Under the pieces are notes generated by a model. It ran no database searches. It was not told the DNA's origin and saw nothing but the letters and a program-made list of their open reading frames with translations. From positions 1-7,752 of the forward strand of contig JAKSOX010000089.1 in NCBI GenBank assembly GCA_024405335.1: DNA of 7,752 nt, given 5' to 3'. Shown here piece after piece: positions 1 to 5,842 of the stretch; the stretch's first letter is position 1; each line of letters begins with the position of its first letter. This stretch comes from Kiritimatiellia bacterium (lineage in GTDB: Bacteria; Verrucomicrobiota; Kiritimatiellia; RFP12; UBA1067). Both the position numbers and the translations under genes were made by a program.

Positions 1-90
1 CCCCAAAAGGGTTTGGTGTCCACCCCAAACGCATTTGGTGTTAACACCAAAGGGGCTTGGGGGTATACCCCAAAAGGGTTGCTCCAAGGG
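1..90. repeat. Array of 18-bp dyads, period 22-23 bp
   Basis: Three 18-bp palindromes lie in a row at 12-29, 34-51 and 57-74. The middle one is perfect (TTTGGTGTTAACACCAAA). The third pairs at 8 of 9 positions around GGTATACC, and the first at 7 of 9. Spacers are 4-5 bases (CGCA, GGGGC, then AGGG). Bases 1-7 (CCCCAAA) followed by AGGG repeat 68-78, so a further unit is probably cut by the window edge. A degenerate 9-bp remnant, TTGCTCCAA, follows at 79-87. Arms differ between units but pairing is largely kept: unit 1 has the left arm of unit 2 and the right arm of unit 3. Function is unknown; a dispersed intergenic repeat, a protein-binding array or a structured RNA are all possible. Confidence 0.75.
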
Positions 91-97
91 AGAGAAT

Positions 98-147
98 CGC
101 GTGCGCGAACGGAGCGAAACGCGCGCGCACGCCCTGCGAAAAGGGCG
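98..147. repeat. Two overlapping GC-rich hairpins
   Basis: GCGTGCGCG at 99-107 is complementary to CGCGCACGC at 124-132, with a 16-base loop. CGCCCT at 130-135 pairs with AGGGCG at 142-147 around GCGAAA. The two stems share bases 130-132, so they cannot both form completely. Neither is followed by a T-run, so a classical intrinsic terminator is not supported. They may be part of the same intergenic repeat element as the dyad array before them. Confidence 0.5.
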
Positions 148-220
148 CATCGGGCGTGATTTATGATAACTTCAATATTTGTGTGGAAGATGATGATTGT
201 TGGCTGTTATGAAAAATGAA

Positions 221-349
221 GTGTCGGATTTCTGTCGGAAAAGTGTCGGAAAAGCGTCGGAAATGTGTCGGATTTCCGCCGCACTTTCCGACACTTTTCC
301 GACGCTTTTCCGACGCTTTTCCGACACTTTTCCGACACTTTTCCGACAA
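221..349. repeat. Facing arrays of an 11-bp repeat
   Basis: Five tandem 11-bp units of the form GTGTCGGAAAA occupy 221-275. After a short centre (276-283) come six units of its reverse complement TTTTCCGACAC, at 284-349. Units vary mainly at base 2 (GTG or GCG) and in the A/T tail. A transcript could fold into a hairpin of about 130 nt. Three units make 33 bp, so every frame stays open and encodes a spurious 11-residue repeat. The repeats are direct within each arm and have no unique spacers, so this is not CRISPR. Function is unknown. Confidence 0.85.
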
Positions 350-560
350 GCGATACGACTTTAACCGATGTTTCTTGGCGAATGTACATGATTTCTTTCG
401 GTTTCCACTTCTTCGACGATGGCGTCGCACAGGAGCAGGGTGTATCACGAACCGCTGGAACTTCAGCACCGATTGCGAAACCGAATCGGTGACTTGTCAC
501 CAGTCGTGGTTTGCCTCGGGGGACAGTCCACAAACTGGCGGCGAATTGCTGCACATCGCA
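350..560. other. Non-coding spacer with two exclusive hairpins
   Basis: I see no convincing gene here. CACCGATT at 467-474 pairs with AATCGGTG at 484-491. GGTGA at 488-492 pairs with TCACC at 497-501 around CTTG. The two stems share 488-491 and so exclude each other. A minus-strand frame stays open from about 554 back through the 11-bp repeat array, but its length is helped by the repeats and nothing else supports it. The region lies upstream of the predicted antiporter promoter, so any RNA role would need a separate transcript. Confidence 0.4.
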
Positions 561-562
561 AC

Positions 563-590
563 TTTACTTTTTTCCGCAATTTGGTATACT
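563..590 (+). promoter_or_regulatory. Candidate antiporter promoter
   Basis: A -35-like TTTACT at 563-568 is followed after 16 bases by a near-consensus -10, TATACT, at 585-590. The expected transcription start is near 597 and the antiporter ATG is at 601. That would leave a leader of only a few bases, in agreement with the absence of any Shine-Dalgarno sequence before that ATG. Confidence 0.5.
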
Positions 591-600
591 TGCCGCCCAT

Positions 601-2934
601 ATGAAAAACAAAACGTTTTTGGTGGCTGCCACCGCATTGGCGGCAGTGGGTGTTTTTGCCTCGGAAGGGGCGGTTCCGGCGTATCCGAATTTCGGTCTGC
701 CGCGCGTGGAGGAAATGATGTTCCTCGTGCTGCAGATCGGCGTCATCGTGTTCGCCGCCAAACTCGGCGGCATGGTGGCGTCGCTCTTCAAATTGCCGAG
801 CATCCTGGGCGAACTGGCGGCCGGCATCGCGATCGGCCCGTGGGCTCTGGGCGGCATCGGCCTCGGCGACGGCATCTTCAAGTACGGCCTGTTCAACGGC
901 GGCGCCCTGCGCGCGCTGAACGACGCGGCCGGCGGCGCGGCGCAGGCGATGTTCGGCACCACGGCGGGGAACCACGTGATGTTCGACGCCACGAGTCCCG
1001 CCCTGTACGGCTTCGCCACGCTGGCGTCGGTGGTGCTCCTGTTCCTGTCCGGCCTCGAAACGAATCTCAAGATGTTCCTCAAATATTCGTTCGTCGGGCT
1101 GATGGTGGGCGTCGGCGGCGTGGTGTTTTCGTTCGCGTTCGGCGATCTCTGCGCCGTGTACCTCCTGCCGAAATTCTTCCCGCAGACGTTCGGCCATCTC
1201 GCGGAAATTCCGCTCGCGCAGGCCATCATGGACGCCGCGCCGATGTACATGGGCATCATGTCCACGGCCACCAGCGTGGGCATCACCGCGCGCATTCTCT
1301 CCGAAAGGAAGAAAATGGACTCCGAAGAGGGCGTGTCCATCATGGCCGGCGCCGTGATCGACGACGTGCTCGGCCTGATCGTGCTGGCGATCGGCAACGG
1401 CGTGATCGCGGCGACGATCGCGGCGAAGGCGAACGGCGGCACCGCGTCGGCCGGGGTGAACTGGGCGGCGATCGGCATGGTGGCCGTGAAGGCGTTCGGC
1501 GTGTGGCTGGGCGCGACGCTGATGGGCGTGCTGCTCGCGCGCAAGATTTCGTGGCTGCTCAAACTCTTCAAGAATCCGCAGGCGATCGCCATTCTGGCGT
1601 TCGGCCTTTCCATGATCCTCGCCGGCTTCTTCGAATACATGGGACTGGCCATGATCATCGGCGCGTACGTGACGGGTCTGGCGCTTTCGCGCACGGACCT
1701 CAAGCACATGATCACGGAAACGCTCCAGCCGGTGTACACCTTCCTCGTGCCGATTTTCTTCTGCGTGATGGGCATGATGGTGGACGTTTCGGCGCTGTGT
1801 TCGAAGCCCGTGCTCGTGTTCGGCGGCATTTACACGGCGCTCGCCGTGCTCGCCAAAATCGTCGGCTGCGCGTTGCCGTCCTTCTGCTGCGGTTTCAACC
1901 TGCTCGGATCGGTCCGCATCGGCGCGGGCATGGTGCCGCGCGGCGAAGTGGCGCTCATCATCGCCGGGCTGGGCCTCTCGAACGGATTCCTGTCGCAGGA
2001 AATCTTCGGCATCGGCATCCTGATGACGCTCGTCACCACCGTCGTCGCGCCGCCCGTGCTGGTGGGACTGTTCATCCCCAAGGCGGCGGGCATCCGCCAT
2101 CCGAAGCCGAAAACCGAAGAAAGCAGACCCATGACTTTCACGCTTCCCAGCAACCAGGTCGCCGAAATCATGGGACGCAAGCTCGTCGAAGAATTCCGCC
2201 GGGAAGGTTTCATCACCATTTTGCTTTCGCGCGAAGTAAACGGCTGCATCTGGGAAATTTCCATGGACAAAATGGAACTCACCATGGCGCGCGAAGACAA
2301 CGTCATCCACATCCATTGCGAAGCGGCGGAAAGCGGCGTCGTGAACCAGGCGTGGATGGAAGTGGTTTCGCAGATGCGCGAACTCGCGCGCGCCATGTCG
2401 AAGCCGATGGACGAAAAGAACGCCCTCGAAAACTTCATCGGCCGCGACCGCGAAAGCGCGAAAGCCGCGCCCGCGCACGTCCTGAAGAATTTCGTCATGC
2501 TGCCGAAATTCCGGGCCGACTCCAAAACGGAGGCGATCGAACTGCTGATCAAGGCCGTCAAAGAAGCGTTCCCGAAACTGGTCGGCGACGTGGAGGAAAT
2601 CAAAAAGGCGGTGCAGACGCGCGAAGAATCCATGCCCACGGGACTGGACCACGGACTCGCAGTACCGCACGGACGCACGGACGCCGTCTCGGAAGTCGTC
2701 GGCGCGCTGGCGATCGTGGACAACTCGTCCAACCCGAACGGCACGATCGCCGACTACGAAACGATCGACCACTCCGTGGTCCAGATCATCGTGCTCACGC
2801 TCGCGCCGCTCAAAGAGCAGGCCCCGTATTTGCAGGTGCTCGCGAACGTGAGCAAGTTCCTGCGCAACGAAGACGGTTTCGAAAAACTGCTCGCGTGCAA
2901 GACGGAAAAGGAAATGGCGGATCTGTTCAAATAG
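601..2934 (+). CDS. Cation/proton antiporter with C-terminal EIIA-like domain
   Basis: This 777-residue inner-membrane protein probably exchanges Na+ or K+ for protons. Residues 1-22 form a hydrophobic, signal-like N-terminus ending in VFAS. Residues about 38-495 are a multi-pass Na/H exchanger domain of the CPA2 type, with FLSGLETNLK, TATSVGITARIL and the paired acidic motif AVIDDVLGLI (Asp254-Asp255), typical of electrogenic exchangers. A soluble segment that I do not recognise spans about 511-610. Residues about 626-777 resemble a fructose/mannitol-type PTS EIIA domain, with GLAVPHGR placing the likely phospho-accepting histidine at 690. The EIIA domain suggests control by PTS phosphorylation or nitrogen/carbon status, which is inference. 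I chose ATG 601 over an in-frame TTG at 511 because the TTG adds 30 residues with no family-like sequence and lies upstream of the promoter. Ion specificity cannot be read from sequence. Confidence 0.9.
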   Translation: MKNKTFLVAATALAAVGVFASEGAVPAYPNFGLPRVEEMMFLVLQIGVIVFAAKLGGMVASLFKLPSILGELAAGIAIGPWALGGIGLGDGIFKYGLFNGGALRALNDAAGGAAQAMFGTTAGNHVMFDATSPALYGFATLASVVLLFLSGLETNLKMFLKYSFVGLMVGVGGVVFSFAFGDLCAVYLLPKFFPQTFGHLAEIPLAQAIMDAAPMYMGIMSTATSVGITARILSERKKMDSEEGVSIMAGAVIDDVLGLIVLAIGNGVIAATIAAKANGGTASAGVNWAAIGMVAVKAFGVWLGATLMGVLLARKISWLLKLFKNPQAIAILAFGLSMILAGFFEYMGLAMIIGAYVTGLALSRTDLKHMITETLQPVYTFLVPIFFCVMGMMVDVSALCSKPVLVFGGIYTALAVLAKIVGCALPSFCCGFNLLGSVRIGAGMVPRGEVALIIAGLGLSNGFLSQEIFGIGILMTLVTTVVAPPVLVGLFIPKAAGIRHPKPKTEESRPMTFTLPSNQVAEIMGRKLVEEFRREGFITILLSREVNGCIWEISMDKMELTMAREDNVIHIHCEAAESGVVNQAWMEVVSQMRELARAMSKPMDEKNALENFIGRDRESAKAAPAHVLKNFVMLPKFRADSKTEAIELLIKAVKEAFPKLVGDVEEIKKAVQTREESMPTGLDHGLAVPHGRTDAVSEVVGALAIVDNSSNPNGTIADYETIDHSVVQIIVLTLAPLKEQAPYLQVLANVSKFLRNEDGFEKLLACKTEKEMADLFK

Positions 2935-2957
2935 TTGTGCACAAATCCTGTGCATAA
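2935..2957. promoter_or_regulatory. DnaA box and palindromic near-box upstream of dnaA
   Basis: Bases 2949-2957 read TGTGCATAA, which is TTATGCACA on the other strand and a perfect match to the TTATNCACA DnaA-box consensus. Just upstream, 2935-2944 is the palindrome TTGTGCACAA, which gives a one-mismatch box on both strands. This lies directly after the antiporter stop and about 85 bases before dnaA, a position suited to DnaA autoregulation. No clear sigma70-type promoter was found in the rest of the 107-base spacer. Confidence 0.55.
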
Positions 2958-3041
2958 CTTGTCTATTCGTTGGCATTTCTTCCGCTGTCATTTTTTTCCA
3001 AAACGTGATTGAATATCGGCAAGTGATTTAAGGACAGCAAG

Positions 3042-4475
3042 ATGACAACACCGTCAGAAGAAAAAAATACGCTTCGCGCGTCGCTGTGGGACACCGCCCT
3101 GGCGCTGTACCGCAGCACGCTGAAGACGCAGGAAGACGTTTCCAAATGGGATCGCTACCTGGGCATGATGACGTCCCACGAACTCAAGGAAGGGAACGTC
3201 TTCGAAATCGGCGTGAAGGACGACTACGCCGCCGAATATTTTTCCGGCACGTACGCCGAAACGCTGCGCGTGGCGTTGCTCCGCGCGGGCGCGGACGTGG
3301 AAACGAAGGTCGTTTTCAAGGTGGACGCCGAGGCGGCGAAACGCGAAAAGGAAGCCCGCAGAAAGGCGAACGCCGAATCCGGCGCGCCCGCCGTCCAGCC
3401 GGCGCGTCCGGTCGCCGCGTCCACGATGCCCCTGTGCAACGAGTACACGTTCGAAAATTTCGTGACGGGTCCTTCCAACTCCTTCGCGCACGCCATCGCG
3501 CGCGCGGTGGCGAAAGACCCCGGCGGCAAAACGAACAACCCGTTCTTCATCTGGGGCGGCGCCGGTTTGGGAAAAACGCACTTGATGCAGGCGATAGGGC
3601 ACTACGTCGTCAAGGCGTATCCGTCGAAAAGCGTCTGCTACATCACGTCGGAGATGTTCCTCAACGAATACATCAACGCGATGTCCAACAAATCGCTCGA
3701 CGCGTTCCGCGCCCGCTACCGCCATTTCAACCTGCTGTTGCTGGACGACGTGCAGTTCATCGGCGGCAAAGAGCAGATCCAGGAAGAATTCTTCAACACC
3801 TACAATTCGCTGATGGACGTGTACGGCGGCCAGGTGGTGATGACGTGCGACCAGCCGCCGGTGAAGCTCAACGGTTTCAAGGAACGCCTCATCACCCGGT
3901 TCCAGCAGGGCATCGTGATCGAAATCGAATCGCCTTCCTACGAAACGCGGCTCGCGATCCTGAAATCGAAAGTCCGCCATTCCAATCTCGTGGTGCCGGA
4001 TTTCGTCTTCAACTACATCGCGGAAAACGTCGATTCGTCCGTGCGCGCCATGGAAGGGGCGCTGAATTTGATGGTGAGCTTCATCGAGACGAATCCCGAT
4101 TTGTGCCTCACCCCGCAGATGACGCGCGAGCTGCTCAAGAACCTCATCGAAACGGAAACGCAGATCCGCCGCCTGTCGGTGGAGGAAATCATCAAAGTCG
4201 TCTGCCAGGCGTACAAAATCAACATGGCGGACATTCTGGGGAAGGACCGCACTCAGCCCCTGGCCACCGCGCGCCAAGTCGCCATGTTCCTTTCGCGCAA
4301 GCTCACCGGCAATTCGCTGCCCGTGGTGGCGGGTCATTTCAAGCGCAACCACACCACCGTGATGCACGGCTCTGGCGCCATCCAAAAGCGTCTCGACGTG
4401 GAACCCGAACTGAAATCGATCGTCCTTGAAATCACCGCGCAACTCGGCCGCAAGCCGGCGGAAATCTTCGAATGA
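3042..4475 (+). CDS. dnaA: Chromosomal replication initiator DnaA
   Basis: A 477-residue cytoplasmic AAA+ ATPase that binds origin DnaA boxes, melts the origin and helps load the helicase. Domain I covers about 1-95, and a short Ala/Lys/Pro-rich linker covers 96-130. Domain III starts at NEYTFENFVTGPSN. Its Walker A is GGAGLGKT at 172-179 (the usual form is GGVGLGKT) and its Walker B is LLLLDDVQF with Asp235-Asp236. The sensor 2 motif RAMEGALN has Arg335. Domain IV, from about 375, ends with the signature helix-turn-helix. Here the recognition loop reads HFKRNHTTVMHG; the common form is FGGRDHTTVLHA, so one residue is missing and Asp is replaced by Asn436. AAGGA at 3030-3034, seven bases before ATG, supports the start. 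Length is normal for the family (about 450-480). Confidence 0.98.
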   Translation: MTTPSEEKNTLRASLWDTALALYRSTLKTQEDVSKWDRYLGMMTSHELKEGNVFEIGVKDDYAAEYFSGTYAETLRVALLRAGADVETKVVFKVDAEAAKREKEARRKANAESGAPAVQPARPVAASTMPLCNEYTFENFVTGPSNSFAHAIARAVAKDPGGKTNNPFFIWGGAGLGKTHLMQAIGHYVVKAYPSKSVCYITSEMFLNEYINAMSNKSLDAFRARYRHFNLLLLDDVQFIGGKEQIQEEFFNTYNSLMDVYGGQVVMTCDQPPVKLNGFKERLITRFQQGIVIEIESPSYETRLAILKSKVRHSNLVVPDFVFNYIAENVDSSVRAMEGALNLMVSFIETNPDLCLTPQMTRELLKNLIETETQIRRLSVEEIIKVVCQAYKINMADILGKDRTQPLATARQVAMFLSRKLTGNSLPVVAGHFKRNHTTVMHGSGAIQKRLDVEPELKSIVLEITAQLGRKPAEIFE

Positions 4476-4636
4476 CAACCCGTTCACAAGTTGCGGAGAA
4501 GTTAGTCACAAAAGGCCGAATCGTGAACAAGTTGCGCGGCGGAAAAAAAGTTGCAAGGTGAAGTCAAACCGATGTCGATCACTTCTGAACAGGGAAAAAT
4601 CCGTTTTCACCCGCATGAAAAGGGCGCGAAACCGAT

Positions 4637-4665
4637 TTGTGCGACTTGTGAACGTTTCTGATAAT
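4637..4665 (+). promoter_or_regulatory. Candidate dnaN promoter, distal
   Basis: TTGTGC at 4637-4642 and GATAAT at 4660-4665 are separated by 17 bases, a good sigma70-type arrangement. The expected start near 4672 would leave a leader of about 68 bases before dnaN. The inverted copy of GTTCACAAG (4645-4653) lies inside the spacer, so a protein binding there would affect this promoter. Confidence 0.45.
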
Positions 4666-4679
4666 ACTGAATATATTTC

Positions 4680-4708
4680 TTTACTAAGAAATTGCAATAG
4701 TATACAAT
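4680..4708 (+). promoter_or_regulatory. Candidate dnaN promoter, proximal
   Basis: TTTACT at 4680-4685 and TACAAT at 4703-4708 are 17 bases apart; TATACA at 4701-4706 is an overlapping alternative -10. CTTTACT, GCAAT and GTATAC occur in the same order and at nearly the same spacing in the antiporter promoter (562-589). The expected start is near 4715, about 25 bases before the dnaN ATG. Confidence 0.4.
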
Positions 4709-4739
4709 AGGCGCAATTCAAGAACCAAAGGGAGTTCAA

Positions 4740-5837
4740 ATGAAATTCAAGATCATCCGCTCGAAGTTTTTCGAAAGCATCAAGCGCGTTCAGAACATCG
4801 TCGCCGGAAAAGGTTCCCTGCAGATCATCCAGAACGTTCTGCTCGAGGCCAACGACGGCAAGCTTTATCTCACCACCACGGATCTTGACATTTCCATCCG
4901 CAGCGTCGTGCCGTGCGAAGTGGTGGAGCCGGGTTCCACCACGCTTCCCGTGAAGCTGCTTTCCAACTCCATCGCCAAACTCGCCGAAGGCGTCGTGGAG
5001 GTGGACGTGGACGCGCAGGACCGCGCGCAGATTTCCGCCGGCAGCGCGATGTACAGGGTGACCGGTTTGCCCGTGGCCGATTTTCCGCCGCTTCCGGCCG
5101 ACGCGGATTCCTTCGCGTACGTGCTGCCGCAGGCGACGCTGCGCGAAATGCTCCGCAAAACCGCCTACGCCACGAGCCAGGACGAAACGCGCAAAACGCT
5201 CAAGGGCGTTCTCGCCAGTTTCAAGGAAGGAAAGCTCACCGCCGTCGCCACCGACGGCCGCCGCCTCGCGCTCGTGGAACACGAAGTGGAATTTCCGGCG
5301 GACGCGGAACGCGACATGGTGCTTCCCGGAAAAGTCGTTTCCGAGCTGCAGCGTTCGCTCATGGGCGACGGCGACGTGAGAATCACCATCGAAAAGAGCC
5401 AGGTTTCCTTCAATCTCGGCGACACGCAGATCTATTCCAAGCTGTTGGACGAGGTCTACCCCAACTACCGCCAGGTGATTCCCGATTCGTGCAACGAGCG
5501 CGTCGTGGTGGACCGCCAGCTGCTTCTTTCCGCGCTCGAACGCGCAAGCGTCATGAGCGTGGAGGAAACGAGCTCCACGCGCCTGACCTTCGAGGAAAAC
5601 CAGCTGCTCGTGTCCGCCAACGCGGCGCAAGTCGGCGGCGAAGCCAAGGACGTGGTGCCGATCAAATACGGCGGCGGCCGCATCGAAATCGTGTTCAACC
5701 CGGCCTACGTCATGGATCCGCTCAAGGCGATCGACGAAGACGAAGTGACGATCGAGCTGACGAGCGGTTCCAAGCCGGCCGTCATCCGCTGTTCCGTGCC
5801 GTTCCTCTACGTGATGATGCCGTTGCGCATCGGTTGA
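4740..5837 (+). CDS. dnaN: DNA polymerase III sliding clamp (beta subunit)
   Basis: A 365-residue cytoplasmic protein that dimerises into a ring around DNA and tethers polymerase III and other repair and replication proteins. Three clamp domains of roughly 120 residues each are expected. Recognisable signatures are LQIIQNVLLEANDGKLYLTT near the N-terminus, ATDGRRLAL in the middle domain, VYPNYRQVIP before the third domain, and the C-terminal YVMMPLRIG, which corresponds to the usual YVIMPMRL end with one extra residue. Length is typical. GGGAG at 4730-4734, five bases before the ATG, sets the start. It follows dnaA on the same strand but has its own candidate promoters in the spacer, and the next gene begins 5 bases after its stop, so they are probably cotranscribed. 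Confidence 0.98.
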   Translation: MKFKIIRSKFFESIKRVQNIVAGKGSLQIIQNVLLEANDGKLYLTTTDLDISIRSVVPCEVVEPGSTTLPVKLLSNSIAKLAEGVVEVDVDAQDRAQISAGSAMYRVTGLPVADFPPLPADADSFAYVLPQATLREMLRKTAYATSQDETRKTLKGVLASFKEGKLTAVATDGRRLALVEHEVEFPADAERDMVLPGKVVSELQRSLMGDGDVRITIEKSQVSFNLGDTQIYSKLLDEVYPNYRQVIPDSCNERVVVDRQLLLSALERASVMSVEETSSTRLTFEENQLLVSANAAQVGGEAKDVVPIKYGGGRIEIVFNPAYVMDPLKAIDEDEVTIELTSGSKPAVIRCSVPFLYVMMPLRIG

Positions 5838-5842
5838 CGAAC

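Larger units (their letters stand above)
4476..4739. other. dnaA-dnaN spacer with short repeats and an AT-rich stretch
   Basis: No gene is supported in these 264 bases. The first third repeats ACAAGTTGCG at 4486-4495 and 4527-4536, with a third AAGTTGC at 4548-4554. GTTCACAAG at 4482-4490 recurs inverted as CTTGTGAAC at 4645-4653. TTAGTCACA at 4502-4510 is one mismatch from a DnaA box. Bases about 4655-4712 are strongly AT-rich compared with the genes and could be a duplex-unwinding element or simply promoters. dnaA-dnaN spacers hold the origin in some bacteria, but here perfect DnaA boxes are absent. Confidence 0.4.

Noticed and set aside
98..147. tRNA or other structured RNA gene
   Set aside because: Stem lengths and loops do not fit a tRNA cloverleaf; only overlapping simple hairpins are visible.
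189..197. GATGATGAT as a DnaA-trio element
   Set aside because: There is no DnaA box or GC-rich spacer beside it, and three short repeats can occur by chance.
221..349. CRISPR array
   Set aside because: Units are contiguous 11-mers in two opposite orientations with no spacers.
161..554. Minus-strand small ORFs through the 11-bp repeats
   Set aside because: Repeat units of 11 bp without stops keep frames open by chance. There is no ribosome-binding site or recognisable domain.
511..600. TTG start for the antiporter 30 codons upstream
   Set aside because: It would place the start ahead of the best promoter and add residues that do not resemble the family; ATG 601 begins a good hydrophobic N-terminus.
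216..2957. Very long open frames overlapping the antiporter on both strands
   Set aside because: They are shadows produced by GC-rich codon use. Their translations are Arg/His-rich low-complexity sequence, while the frame from 601 gives a clear transporter.
4426..4710. A 94-residue ORF spanning the end of dnaA and the spacer
   Set aside because: It begins inside dnaA in another frame, has no Shine-Dalgarno site, and its translation is Arg/Lys/Ser-rich with no recognisable features.
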